Shown: positions 1 to 8,066, counted from the first letter of the stretch. The stretch: 64,000 nt of DNA from Deltaproteobacteria bacterium (GCA_020846435.1 JADLDY010000018.1:24327-88326), one strand, 5' to 3'. Numbers and translations are program-made. Notes: generated from the letters alone by a model not told the origin.

Positions 1-2
1 TG

Positions 3-149
3 CGAGATAACTCGCCTGACGCCTTCACGCCGACGATCGCTTACGCGGCCAAGGTCGTCTCTATCGGCACCATAATATTCATGGCGATGATCGCCTTCAT
101 ATTCTGGCTGAGCCATATGGGTCAGGTAAAAGGGGCAGGGGATGAATAA
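3..149 (+). CDS. C-terminal fragment of a membrane protein (cut by window edge)
   Basis: An open frame runs in from the window edge and stops at 147-149. About 48 residues are visible: a polar stretch, then one hydrophobic helix (roughly residues 17-37, rich in Ile, Phe, Met and Ala), then a short polar tail. The stop overlaps the start of the next cytochrome gene by 8 bases, so the two are probably translationally coupled. A cytochrome b-type or other membrane subunit of a quinol-oxidising complex would fit the cytochrome c genes downstream, but the fragment is too short to assign a family. Confidence 0.6.
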   Translation, partial: RDNSPDAFTPTIAYAAKVVSIGTIIFMAMIAFIFWLSHMGQVKGAGDE

Positions 150-675
150 CTTCCTGAAAGTTGCGCTATTCAGTCTTTTCATAATCGGCGTGTATACCGT
201 TTATTCGGTCATGATCATCCCTCCCATAACGCCGGAGGAGCCGCCAAAGGAAGAGGCCGCGGCTATGCCTGTGACGGTCGATGAGTTAGTCGCCCTTGGC
301 GAGCAGGTCTACAACGGCAAGGGCGCCTGCGCCCTGTGCCACAGCCCGGTCGCTGGAAGGGCGCCACTTTTGGAGAAAGCCGCGGCAGTGGCCGAAGCCC
401 GTTTAAGGGAGAAGGGCTACAATGGCAAGGCAACTGATGCCGAGGAGTACCTCTACGAATCGCTGGTAGCCCCGTCGGCCTTTGTCGTCCCTGGCTTTGG
501 GGCCTCAGGCACGAACGACACGATAAGCCCGATGCCTGGCGTCAAGGACCCTGCAATCGGTTTGAGCGAGACGGAGATAAAGGCCGTCATAGCCTATCTC
601 CAGCAGATAGCGGGAGTTGAGGTCACGGTCAAGCTCGACGGGGGAAACGCGATTCAGGAGGCTTCAGGCAGATGA
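142..675 (+). CDS. membrane-anchored monohaem cytochrome c
   Basis: A 177-residue protein with an N-terminal hydrophobic segment (about residues 4-30) that serves as an uncleaved anchor or signal, followed by a periplasmic domain. One CXXCH haem-binding motif (CALCH) lies near residue 63, and a Met in SPMPGV near residue 128 is a good sixth ligand. The C-terminal helix with AYLQQIAG is typical of class I cytochrome c. The gene overlaps the upstream membrane gene by 8 bases and the next cytochrome by 4 (ATGA), so this is an operon. It most likely carries electrons from a membrane quinol-oxidising complex; the exact partner lies outside the window. Confidence 0.85.
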   Translation: MNNFLKVALFSLFIIGVYTVYSVMIIPPITPEEPPKEEAAAMPVTVDELVALGEQVYNGKGACALCHSPVAGRAPLLEKAAAVAEARLREKGYNGKATDAEEYLYESLVAPSAFVVPGFGASGTNDTISPMPGVKDPAIGLSETEIKAVIAYLQQIAGVEVTVKLDGGNAIQEASGR

Positions 676-1418
676 GGCTTTTAAAGTTTGTCCTCACATG
701 CCTCTTCTTTTATCTGCTCCTTAAGGCGCCGGGTCTTTTTCTCGGCAAGCCTGTCCCGTCGAGCCTCATCGCGATGTACATGTTCTTCATCGTCATAACC
801 GTGCTGCTGGTCATGACGATAACCGATGACGGAGCTGAAAAGCTTTTCGCGCCTATACGCTCTCTCGTTGAAGACCCCTCTAAAAAACTTATAAGGAATG
901 TCGTCTTCGTTGTCGTGCCAATAGTCTGCGGTTACGCGGTCTATGACAGCGGCGAAAAAAAGGCCCCGCCAACGGAGTTGCGGGCCGTGCATCCGGCCCC
1001 TCCGGCAATAGTTAAGGCGTATGGAAAGACTTTTGACCTCGCGAGCATTGGGAACCCGTTCAGGAAGGCCGAAAAAGAAGACCCTGCGGCTTTCAAGGCT
1101 TTTGTAAAAGAGGGCTCTGAGGTCTACTTCAAAAACTGCTTTTTCTGCCACGGCGACAAGCTCGACGGCAAAGGCCACTACGCTCACGCCCTTGAGCTGA
1201 GGCCGCTGCCCTTCACAGGGACAGATACCATAGCCCAGCTGCAGGAGTCATATCTCTTCTGGAGGATATTGAAGGGCGGACCGGGCCTGCCGAGGGAAGG
1301 CGGGCCTTCGATATCGGCGATGCCGGCGTGGGAAAACGAGCTTACAGAGGACGAGATATGGAAGGTCATACTCTTCCTCTACGATTATACCGGTAATACT
1401 CCGAGGTCATGGAGCTGA
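672..1418 (+). CDS. membrane-anchored cytochrome c with N-terminal TM helices
   Basis: A 248-residue protein. Hydrophobic segments lie at about residues 4-25, 31-50 and 75-92. A periplasmic domain follows with one CXXCH motif (CFFCH, near residue 157) and a likely Met axial ligand in SAMPAWENE near residue 218. The sequence LTEDEIWKVILFLYDY is the usual C-terminal helix of class I cytochrome c. It overlaps the preceding gene by 4 bases and is followed after 1 base by a dihaem cytochrome gene. It probably forms part of the same electron-transfer chain, between a membrane complex and a terminal acceptor or reductase. The specific redox partner cannot be named from sequence. Confidence 0.85.
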   Translation: MRLLKFVLTCLFFYLLLKAPGLFLGKPVPSSLIAMYMFFIVITVLLVMTITDDGAEKLFAPIRSLVEDPSKKLIRNVVFVVVPIVCGYAVYDSGEKKAPPTELRAVHPAPPAIVKAYGKTFDLASIGNPFRKAEKEDPAAFKAFVKEGSEVYFKNCFFCHGDKLDGKGHYAHALELRPLPFTGTDTIAQLQESYLFWRILKGGPGLPREGGPSISAMPAWENELTEDEIWKVILFLYDYTGNTPRSWS

Positions 1419-1419
1419 T

Positions 1420-2946
1420 ATGGGGATGAGGCTTTTGACCCTCTTTGCCTTGCTGTTTTGTTTCTCGAATGATGTCTTTGCCCAGACAGAGATCGACAAG
1501 GGTAAAGCCATATATTCACGCTTGTGCGCCTTCTGCCACGGCATTGAAGGCGCGGGAGACGGCCCGGCGGCCGCCTACCTTAACCCTCCTCCAAGGGACT
1601 TTACCCTCGGCCTTTACAAATGGAAGTCAACAAAGTTTGACGAGTACGCGCCGTCTGACGATGACCTCGCGAGGATGATATCCGGCATGCGCTCACATGA
1701 TTCCATCCCCGGCTGGGACGGCATGAACGCTACCTCCATGCCCGGCTGGTCTGATCTGCTCGGCAAGGAGGAGGTCTCTCATGTCGCGGCTTATCTCAAA
1801 TCGCTCGCAGGTTATGATAATGCCCCGAAAAGCGCGATAGACCTCTCAGGAAAGGTCAAGGCTGACAGCGCGAGCGTTGAGCGCGGCAAGACCCTCTTCA
1901 AGGACAGGTGCGCGGAGTGCCACGGCGTCTCTGGCAGGGGGGACGCCACTAAAAAACTGAAAGACGACTGGGGGGCGCGTACCTGGCCGAGAGACCTGAC
2001 CGAGGGCTGGACCTTCAGGGCAGGCTCCGCGCCTGAGGACATCTACGCGAGAATAACAATCGGCATACCCGGCACGCAGATGCCGAGTTTCGCTGACCCG
2101 GCTTCCAAAAAAATGATGACAGACGCCCAGAGGTGGGATGTCGCGAACTACGCGGTCTCATTGAACGAGTCGGAAAAAAAGCCGTCCGCAAACCCGGTAC
2201 TCAAAGCGATGAAGCTTGATGGCAAGCTGCCTGACGGCCCGGCTGACGCCAAGTGGGACAAGGCCGCCATATCAGGCTTTTATCTTTTCCCGCAGATATT
2301 CGTTTCTTCAAAAAGTTATACCCCTTCCGTTGTCTCGGTTTCAGTAAAGGCTTTGTATAACGACGGCGAGGCCGCCTTTCTCATCGAATGGGACGACCCT
2401 ACGAATTCAATGCCCTGGGACCAGAAAGCCTTAGAGATAGCCGACGGCGATCTTTTCCCCGACTCCGTTGCTGTACAGTTCCCGTCCGGACAGCTCAAGC
2501 CAGGAGACAGGCCGTACTTCGGCATGGGAGGCCCAAAGCCCGTTACCATATGGCAATGGAAAGGGCCGGAGTCGATCGAGGAAGGCCAGAGAGCGCGAAT
2601 CATCGACGCGAAGGGCGTAAAAAATATAAACCAGCGCCTTGCTGACGGCCTCCTCACGGCCAACGGCATCTATGACAACGGCAGATGGCGCGTCGTAATA
2701 AAAGGGCCGCTCAAGGGCTCTGATAAAGACCCGGTATTCGAAGAAGGCGGCTTCACTCCTGTCGCGTTTGCCCTGTGGGACGGCTCGAACGGCGATACCG
2801 GCGGCAGGCACCTCATGACGGGCTGGCAGTGGATGACCTTCGAAAAACAGGGCGAAGGCCCCTCCTACCTCTGGCCCGTCGCGGCTGGAGTCATTGTCTT
2901 TTGCGGCGAGATGTTGTGGCTGTTTAGCGCCAGAAAAAAAGATTAA
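1420..2946 (+). CDS. dihaem cytochrome c with ethylbenzene-dehydrogenase-like haem domain
   Basis: A 508-residue exported protein. A signal peptide (about residues 1-21, ending VFA) precedes two cytochrome c domains with CAFCH (near 36) and CAECH (near 165). The C-terminal half (about 260-480) resembles the EB_dh/DMSO-reductase haem-binding domain of NarC-like and ethylbenzene dehydrogenase gamma subunits, with paired Trp- and Asp-rich strands and a Met-rich segment. A final hydrophobic helix (about 483-500) with a basic tail anchors it to the membrane. The domain order suggests an electron conduit passing electrons from c-type haems to a b-type haem, as in nitrate-reductase-type or similar periplasmic systems. 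The haem domain assignment is by pattern recognition, so the cytochrome c part is certain and the rest likely. Confidence 0.8.
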   Translation: MGMRLLTLFALLFCFSNDVFAQTEIDKGKAIYSRLCAFCHGIEGAGDGPAAAYLNPPPRDFTLGLYKWKSTKFDEYAPSDDDLARMISGMRSHDSIPGWDGMNATSMPGWSDLLGKEEVSHVAAYLKSLAGYDNAPKSAIDLSGKVKADSASVERGKTLFKDRCAECHGVSGRGDATKKLKDDWGARTWPRDLTEGWTFRAGSAPEDIYARITIGIPGTQMPSFADPASKKMMTDAQRWDVANYAVSLNESEKKPSANPVLKAMKLDGKLPDGPADAKWDKAAISGFYLFPQIFVSSKSYTPSVVSVSVKALYNDGEAAFLIEWDDPTNSMPWDQKALEIADGDLFPDSVAVQFPSGQLKPGDRPYFGMGGPKPVTIWQWKGPESIEEGQRARIIDAKGVKNINQRLADGLLTANGIYDNGRWRVVIKGPLKGSDKDPVFEEGGFTPVAFALWDGSNGDTGGRHLMTGWQWMTFEKQGEGPSYLWPVAAGVIVFCGEMLWLFSARKKD

Positions 2947-3125
2947 TTTCTGGCGCGCCAGAGGCCAGTGAGAAGGGATGTTGCGCCGATGGCTGAGAGG
3001 GCGTAGGAGAAGATGTCTGGAGGGCTTCCGGATTTTAGCGCGAGGAGGATGTTGAGGAGGCCGAGCGAGAGGAGTACGCACCCGGCGAACTGCTCCAAGG
3101 CGCCTTTTCTGCCGCCTTTGGCCAT
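2943..3125 (-). CDS. small two-helix membrane protein
   Basis: A 60-residue hypothetical protein with a basic N-terminus and two hydrophobic segments (about 10-28 and 36-54) ending in RARN. Its ATG directly follows the TAA of the upstream radical SAM gene, so the two are probably co-translated. Its 3' end overlaps the convergent cytochrome gene by 4 bases. No family recognised. Tight coupling and plausible membrane topology argue that it is real. Confidence 0.55.
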   Translation of the reverse strand: MAKGGRKGALEQFAGCVLLSLGLLNILLALKSGSPPDIFSYALSAIGATSLLTGLWRARN

Positions 3126-4343
3126 TTAATTGCCCGCCTTTTGCCTGAGCTCTGCCATGAGTTCAGGCGTTATCAATTCAATGCCTTTTGAAGCGGCGTA
3201 CCTCTCCAGCCCTTTTTTAATCATGGGGCGCAAAAACGGGGGGATCTTCTCAAGGCGCGCTTGCGCTTCAGTGCTCCATGTTGGGGCGGTTTGCTTCGGC
3301 GTCTCTCTTTTTTCATTCTCTTCGGGCTCGTAAGCGCACAGGGGGTCTTCTTCCATGAGGTTCCCTTTTGAGGCGAGCGCCCTTGCCCTGCAGCCTCCGC
3401 ACGAGTCTTTGTAGCCGCATTCAGCGCATCTGCCTGTGAGGACGCTCTCTCTCAGGCTTGAGAAGGACGGGGCTTGCTCCCATATGTCTTTCAAAGAGGT
3501 TTTGAGGACGCTTGGCGAATCGGAGTTCGCCGGTATGTACGGGCAGGCCGTCACGAACCCTTCGGGGGAGATCCTGAGATAGCTTTTTGCGGCAATGCAG
3601 CCTGCTGTCGCGCCCCTGACGAGCGGACTTTTGGGGTTCAGTTTTTCTGCTACCCGCACTATGTGAGGCGCGCACCTTGCCCGCACCAGTATTTGTCCGC
3701 TGAATTTTTCTTCCGCTTTTACTATCTCTTCGAGAACGGTTTCATACTCCTGCGGGGTAAGGTCGGAAGCCTTCTGCCCCCTTCCTGTGCATACGAGGAA
3801 GAAGAAGTTGATTGAGAGCGCGCCTCGTTCAATGGCTAACGCGACAGCTCTGTCTATCTCGCCTCTGTTTTCCTTTGTGACCGTGAACTGCAGCTGGAAC
3901 GGTATGGAGGCTCTACGGAGAGCCTCTATACCGGCGATGGTCTTTTCCCACGCGCCTTCCATCCCCCTGAATTTGTCGTGAAACGGCGGCGTGATTGAGT
4001 CGAGGCTGACTCCAGCGCCTTTTATTCCGGCATGAAGGAGTCGCGAGCATACTTCGTCGTTTAGCATCGTTCCGTTCGTTCCGATGACAGGGTTGAGCCC
4101 GAGGTTCGTGGCGCAGCTTATGATGTCGAATATGTCAGGCCTCAGGAGAGGCTCTCCGCCTGTGAGTACGAGCATGGCCCCTGTAGCGAAAGAGGCTATT
4201 CTTTCGGTTACGGCAAGGGCTTCTCTGGCAGAGGTGGCGTCAACGCCCGTGAGCTCCGTGGCGTCAAGGTAGCAGTGGCCGCAGGCGAGGTTGCATTGGT
4301 TGGTTAAGTTCCATGAGATGAGGTATGGGGGCTGTAAACTCAC
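3126..4343 (-). CDS. radical SAM/SPASM protein with C-terminal PCP_red-like domain (NirJ/AhbC/AhbD-like)
   Basis: A 405-residue protein. The radical SAM CxxxCxxC cluster motif (CNLACGHC) lies near residue 17 and the GGEP motif near 62. The C-terminal half carries SPASM-type cysteines: one near residue 247, one in TACPY near 263, then CAECGYKDSCGGC and a last Cys near 335. The final 45 residues (LEKIPPFLRP to the end) resemble the small PCP_red domain of light-independent protochlorophyllide reductase subunit B. NirJ, AhbC and AhbD haem-pathway enzymes share the radical SAM/SPASM layout, and the neighbouring cytochromes make a haem-related role plausible but unproven; peptide maturation is the alternative. 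It overlaps the downstream end of the stress-protein gene by 4 bases, and that neighbour carries the same C-terminal domain. Confidence 0.8.
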   Translation of the reverse strand: MSLQPPYLISWNLTNQCNLACGHCYLDATELTGVDATSAREALAVTERIASFATGAMLVLTGGEPLLRPDIFDIISCATNLGLNPVIGTNGTMLNDEVCSRLLHAGIKGAGVSLDSITPPFHDKFRGMEGAWEKTIAGIEALRRASIPFQLQFTVTKENRGEIDRAVALAIERGALSINFFFLVCTGRGQKASDLTPQEYETVLEEIVKAEEKFSGQILVRARCAPHIVRVAEKLNPKSPLVRGATAGCIAAKSYLRISPEGFVTACPYIPANSDSPSVLKTSLKDIWEQAPSFSSLRESVLTGRCAECGYKDSCGGCRARALASKGNLMEEDPLCAYEPEENEKRETPKQTAPTWSTEAQARLEKIPPFLRPMIKKGLERYAASKGIELITPELMAELRQKAGN

Positions 4344-5533
4344 TTGCCCTCCATGCGTTTCCTGACCTCACGCATGAAAGACGCGCTGACAATAGGGATG
4401 CCCTTTTGACGCGCGCTGTCCTCGACCATGTTCCTGACGATTGTTCGTGCGAACTTCGGTATGCGCTCGAGTATCGCTTTTGCCTCGTCAGTCCAGTCGA
4501 TGGCAGAAGGGTCAGAAGGGGCATGAGCGTTCTCCGGGATAAACTCGCCGGAAGATATGAGGACATGGCAGGAAAGCTCCCTCATGCAGTTCTCGGCCGT
4601 GGAGCCGATGTCGAGCATGGGCGTTGCCTGCATGCCGGTCCTGCCGAAGACAACCATGAAGGCTGAAATTTTTTCAGCGTACTTGATTATCTCGTCTGAG
4701 GCCTTGCCTGAAAGGAGCGTCGTTTTTATCATCGCGCCGCTTGAGGACGCGACTGCCGCGGCGGTATCGAGATGGCCTTTGTATATCCTCGCGAGCCCCT
4801 TGTCAATTATCTCTTCGTGGAGCTTTTCCTGCTCGTTGAACCTGAAGAGGCGGCCCGCCTCTTCGGTGAGCACGCCTGCTATGGAACGGAAGGCCGACTG
4901 GTGGAAGATTGGGTCAAAGGCCGCGATAGCCTCGATGGGTCTGTTGAATACTTTCGATAATCCGATGGCGGTCTTGAGGCCGGCGAATGAGGCGGGGCTT
5001 CCGTCTATGGCCGTGAGTATGGGGCCCTCGTTGTCAGTCGTGCCGGCTATGAGGACATCCTGTTTGGCTCTCCTCGCGACCCGTTCGGCGACGCTCCCTA
5101 TGGAGCTCGTCGGGACGATTCCGAGGCCGAGCCTCCCGAGGGAGACGAGGTCGCAGCCCTGTTCATCGGCTTCGGCCAGTATCTCTTCGAAGTTCCTTCC
5201 TTCGCGGCTCACGCAAACAGGCTCAACGCCCGCGGAGGCGGCTCTGGCGTGAAAAACAGCGGTGTAAGAGTCGGATATTATCCTGAGCCCTTTTGTTATG
5301 AGAGTGTCGTGGACTTCTCTGGTGTTTTTCAGCTCTTCTTCTTTTTGGTATTCCGGCGGCAGTCCGTCCTCCATCTCGATGAACCTGGCGTTGTGGAGGC
5401 GCGCGGCGTAGACATGGCAGCCGATAAGGCGCGCTCTTGTAGCCGAGGCAATCGTCACCGAGAGAGCGGCCGCTGAGTTGGAATGGTCTGAATTGTCGAG
5501 GCAGACCAGAAGGCGCTTGTACATGAGGGGCAT
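4340..5533 (-). CDS. tandem universal stress protein with C-terminal PCP_red-like domain
   Basis: A 397-residue protein with two Usp domains (about residues 4-165 and 170-328). The first begins YKRLLVCLDNS and carries a glycine- and serine-rich nucleotide-binding loop (GRLGLG...SSIGS); the second ends in a similar GRTG...GSTAE loop. A C-terminal domain of about 50 residues (DWTDEAKAILERIPKF onward) resembles the PCP_red module and matches the tail of the adjacent radical SAM protein. Usp proteins bind ATP or AMP and act in stress physiology. The shared tail suggests that the two proteins bind a common partner or dock together. The gene is first in a minus-strand operon with the radical SAM and small membrane genes. 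Confidence 0.85.
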   Translation of the reverse strand: MPLMYKRLLVCLDNSDHSNSAAALSVTIASATRARLIGCHVYAARLHNARFIEMEDGLPPEYQKEEELKNTREVHDTLITKGLRIISDSYTAVFHARAASAGVEPVCVSREGRNFEEILAEADEQGCDLVSLGRLGLGIVPTSSIGSVAERVARRAKQDVLIAGTTDNEGPILTAIDGSPASFAGLKTAIGLSKVFNRPIEAIAAFDPIFHQSAFRSIAGVLTEEAGRLFRFNEQEKLHEEIIDKGLARIYKGHLDTAAAVASSSGAMIKTTLLSGKASDEIIKYAEKISAFMVVFGRTGMQATPMLDIGSTAENCMRELSCHVLISSGEFIPENAHAPSDPSAIDWTDEAKAILERIPKFARTIVRNMVEDSARQKGIPIVSASFMREVRKRMEGK

Positions 5534-5619
5534 TTTATCCCATCTAAGGGGAGTAGAAAAGGTTTTTGAGGGCGTAAGGGGCGATGCTTTTTGCGGGCGT
5601 GGAGTTTGCCGCGGCTTTG

Positions 5620-6870
5620 TCAGTCGAACAGGCCTGCTCCGGCGTCTTTCGGCTTTTTGCCGCCGAATATTGAGATCTTCCCGAACTCGCCGTCATAGCC
5701 GGGGGATATGGATATGTCAGAGCTTCTTACCTTCATTATGGCCGTGGCGAGCCTCGCTCCTGTGGTTTGCGTAAGGGTGTCTTTGTCCATGTCGAGGAGG
5801 TAGCTGAACTCGGTGTGCATGGAAAGGAGGCGTGTGTATTCTCTTTGCACCTTGACCGTCGCGACCCCGGCGCCTATCGACTCGGCGATTATCTCCTGTA
5901 GCGGGACGAGCTGTTTTGCCGGTATGGCATCAGGGGGAGTGAATCCAACAGGCCTGTCAGAGAGGTCCTCGATCCTTGAAAGGACTCCGACTGTAAGGCC
6001 TTTGCCGCACGCCGGGCACACCCCTGAGAGCTTTCTCGTCTGGGCGGGCTCAAGGCGCACCCCGCAGGCCCTGTGGCCGTCAGAGTGGTACTTGCCCTCT
6101 TCAGGGAAGAATTCTATGGTGTAGAGGAACTTTTTTTTGTCCCTTTTTTTTATCGCGCCGGTGATCTCGTAATAGTCTAGAGCGCAGTCAAAGACATTAG
6201 CCTCCCTGCCGAGCTTGGAGGGCGAGTGGGCGTCTGAGTTGGAAAGGAGCGCTATTTTGTCGAGGGCCGAGAGGCGCCAGTTCATCTGCGGGTTTGACGA
6301 GAGGCCGGTCTCAATGGCGTGGATGTGGCCCGCAAACTCGCCGAAGCATTCTTCGATTGAGTCGAAGCCTGACTTCGAGCCGAATATTGAAAACCAGGGG
6401 GTCCAGGCGTGCGCCGGGACGAGCATGGCATCGGTGGAGGCGTCGAGGACTATCTTTATGAGCTCCTTGGCCGAGAAGCCGAATATGGGCCTGCCGTCGG
6501 AAGCTACGTTGCCTCTGGCCGCGAAAGCGGCGTTCATCTTCCTTGCCGCTTTCAGCGTTGGTGAGAATATGAGGTTGTGGATCTTTCTTGTCCGCCCGCC
6601 CTGCGTGAAGATGTTGCTCACCTCGGCGGTGAGCATGAAGCGAGGGGCCGAGGGCCTGTTCGCATGCCCTTTGAGCACGAATAGGCCAGGACCAGCCGGT
6701 TCAAGCTTTTCTTCTATCGAGGCAAAATAGGCCGGATGCGTGAAATCTCCGGTGCCGATGAGAGAGATGCCTTTTTTTTCGGCCCATTGGGCAAGAGAAT
6801 CGAGCCCCATATCCAGGCTCGTGGCCCTCGAATAACTGGAGTGTATGTGGAGGTCGGCAATTATTCGCAT
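5620..6870 (-). CDS. endonuclease Q-like PHP-domain DNA repair nuclease
   Basis: A 416-residue PHP-fold protein. Metal-binding motifs seen: DLHIHS at residues 6-11, GDFTH near 41, AEVSN near 84, PAHAWTPW near 152 and NSDAHS near 212. A four-cysteine zinc site follows (CG near 270 and CPACG near 286), then GYDGEFG near 393. This set is diagnostic of the EndoQ family, which nicks DNA 5' of deaminated bases such as deoxyuridine and hypoxanthine. EndoQ was described mainly in Thermococcales and some methanogens, with scattered bacterial members. The protein is full length and has no helicase fusion. It lies 86 bases from the stress-protein operon on the same strand, and a repeat element adjoins its 5' side, so its promoter may lie inside that repeat. 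Confidence 0.8.
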   Translation of the reverse strand: MRIIADLHIHSSYSRATSLDMGLDSLAQWAEKKGISLIGTGDFTHPAYFASIEEKLEPAGPGLFVLKGHANRPSAPRFMLTAEVSNIFTQGGRTRKIHNLIFSPTLKAARKMNAAFAARGNVASDGRPIFGFSAKELIKIVLDASTDAMLVPAHAWTPWFSIFGSKSGFDSIEECFGEFAGHIHAIETGLSSNPQMNWRLSALDKIALLSNSDAHSPSKLGREANVFDCALDYYEITGAIKKRDKKKFLYTIEFFPEEGKYHSDGHRACGVRLEPAQTRKLSGVCPACGKGLTVGVLSRIEDLSDRPVGFTPPDAIPAKQLVPLQEIIAESIGAGVATVKVQREYTRLLSMHTEFSYLLDMDKDTLTQTTGARLATAIMKVRSSDISISPGYDGEFGKISIFGGKKPKDAGAGLFD

Positions 6871-6877
6871 GATTTAG

Positions 6878-7108
6878 CAGGTTGCTGAAAACCCATAGCG
6901 AGCGTAATCCCCGCAGATTTTTGCGGAGTCAAGCGAGCGAATAGAAAATAGAGACTTCCTTAGGTTTCGAAGCTCCCGGCGGCTTGCTGCCGGGAGCTTC
7001 AAAAAGGCCCGTCTGCCATGTCATCATCGGCGCTTGTCCGGCGTGTAAAGTAAGTGCCTCACTCCTCGCGTCCGTACTCCTCGCATCTGGACCTTTTTGA
7101 GCAACCTG
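6878..7108. repeat. putative MITE-like element with inverted ends
   Basis: A 231-bp intergenic segment bounded by CAGGTTGCTGAAAA (6878-6891) and its inverted copy TTTTGAGCAACCTG (7095-7108), matching at 13 of 14 positions. Inside lie a perfect 12-bp stem hairpin at 6969-7000 and two copies of GCGAGGAGT (minus strand, about 7054-7081). No coding frame is supported. It fills nearly all of the 294-base gap between the EndoQ-like gene and fabI. It is probably a non-autonomous mobile or palindromic repeat; copy number in the genome is unknown. Confidence 0.55.
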
Positions 7109-7146
7109 TCTCTGATTTGGCGTATGGTGCTCGATCAGGTTGGTTT

Positions 7147-7164
7147 GACTTTTCAGGCGGCCTG
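7147..7164 (-). repeat. repeat end CAGGCCGCCTGAAAAGTC after fabI stop
   Basis: Eighteen bases immediately following the fabI stop codon on the minus strand. They match, at 16 of 18 positions, the sequence just after the galT stop at 9639-9656. Likely a member of a dispersed intergenic repeat family. Confidence 0.45.
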
Positions 7165-7935
7165 CTACATACCCATTATGCTGTAGCCCGAATCGACATA
7201 TATTATCTCGCCCGTCACGCCGCTTGAGAGGCCGGAGAGGAGGTACAGGGCGGTCTTGGCGACATCTTCCTGCGTGACATTTCTTCTGAGAGGCGCTTTC
7301 TGTTCGACCATGTCGAGTATCGTTTTAAATCCGGATATGCCCATGGCGGCCAGCGTTTTTATCGGGCCGGCTGATATAGTGTTGACCCTTATGCCTTTGG
7401 GGCCGAGGTCAGCCGCCAGATACATGGCCGAGCATTCGAGCGCGGCCTTGGCAACGCCCATCACATTGTAGTTGGAAACGACCTTCTGGCTGCCGTGGTA
7501 GGTGAGGGCCACTATCGACCCGTTCCGGCCTTCCATCAAGGGGGCCGCGCCTCTGGCCAGGGCCACGAGCGAGTATGCGCTCACGTCCATGGCGAGGGCG
7601 AAGCCCTCCCTCGAAGTGGTCAGGAACTCGCCCTTTAACTCCTCTTTTTTAGCGAAGGCCAGCGAGTGGACGAGGGAGTCGAGCCCACCCCACTTTTCCT
7701 TGAGCGTATTGAAGACGGCGTCTATCTGGCCGTCGTTGGTCACGTCGCACGGGAGTATTATCTTCGAGCCCAGAGACTCTGCCAGAGGCCTGACCCTTGA
7801 CTCGAGAGCCTCTCCGACATAGGTGAACGCCAGCTCCATCCCCTCGTTATGTAATGCCTGCGCTATGGTCCAGGCGATGCTTCTTTCATTGGCTACACCG
7901 AAAATAACGCCCTTCTTGCCTTCGAGCATTCCCAT
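7165..7935 (-). CDS. fabI: enoyl-[acyl-carrier-protein] reductase (NADH)
   Basis: A 256-residue short-chain dehydrogenase of the FabI type, which reduces trans-2-enoyl-ACP in the last step of each fatty-acid elongation cycle in the cytoplasm. The FabI-specific N-terminus GVIFGVANERSIAW (cofactor site), the DVT loop, and the catalytic pair Tyr and Lys in YNVMGVAKAALE (spacing Y-x6-K) are present, with SAGPIKTLAA as the substrate-flipping loop. Length equals the usual about 260 residues. The ATG is preceded by AGGGAGGT on the minus strand. It is a single gene with its own predicted promoter at 8023-8051. The intact FabI-type active site suggests, by family knowledge, sensitivity to FabI-class inhibitors. 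Confidence 0.95.
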   Translation of the reverse strand: MGMLEGKKGVIFGVANERSIAWTIAQALHNEGMELAFTYVGEALESRVRPLAESLGSKIILPCDVTNDGQIDAVFNTLKEKWGGLDSLVHSLAFAKKEELKGEFLTTSREGFALAMDVSAYSLVALARGAAPLMEGRNGSIVALTYHGSQKVVSNYNVMGVAKAALECSAMYLAADLGPKGIRVNTISAGPIKTLAAMGISGFKTILDMVEQKAPLRRNVTQEDVAKTALYLLSGLSSGVTGEIIYVDSGYSIMGM

Positions 7936-7997
7936 TTAAGACCTCCCTGGTAAAGGTAATACCGCGATTTTTAGCGTAAAAGCTGAACCTTTCTTCT

Positions 7998-8029
7998 AAC
8001 ATTAAACAGGCCCATGTTCAACATTAAAC
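7998..8029. repeat. direct repeat AACATTAAAC, 22 bp apart, at fabI promoter
   Basis: Two identical 10-bp copies at 7998-8007 and 8020-8029. The spacing of 22 bp is about two helical turns. The upstream copy covers the predicted fabI -10 box and the other lies just inside the transcript, so they may be an operator. The binding protein is unknown. Confidence 0.35.
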
Positions 8030-8051
8030 GCCTTTTGAAAGCGCCTTGCAA
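8023..8051 (-). promoter_or_regulatory. predicted sigma-70 promoter of fabI
   Basis: On the minus strand: -35 TTGCAA (8046-8051), 17-bp spacer, -10 TTTAAT (8023-8028, five of six matches). Start of transcription would be near 8016, leaving a leader of about 80 bases before the fabI ATG. Confidence 0.45.
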
Positions 8052-8066
8052 AGAGTTTCAAGGCAG

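Noticed and set aside
6969..7000. Strong hairpin as a terminator
   Set aside because: The 12-bp stem is perfect but no T run follows on either strand; it fits better as part of the repeat element.
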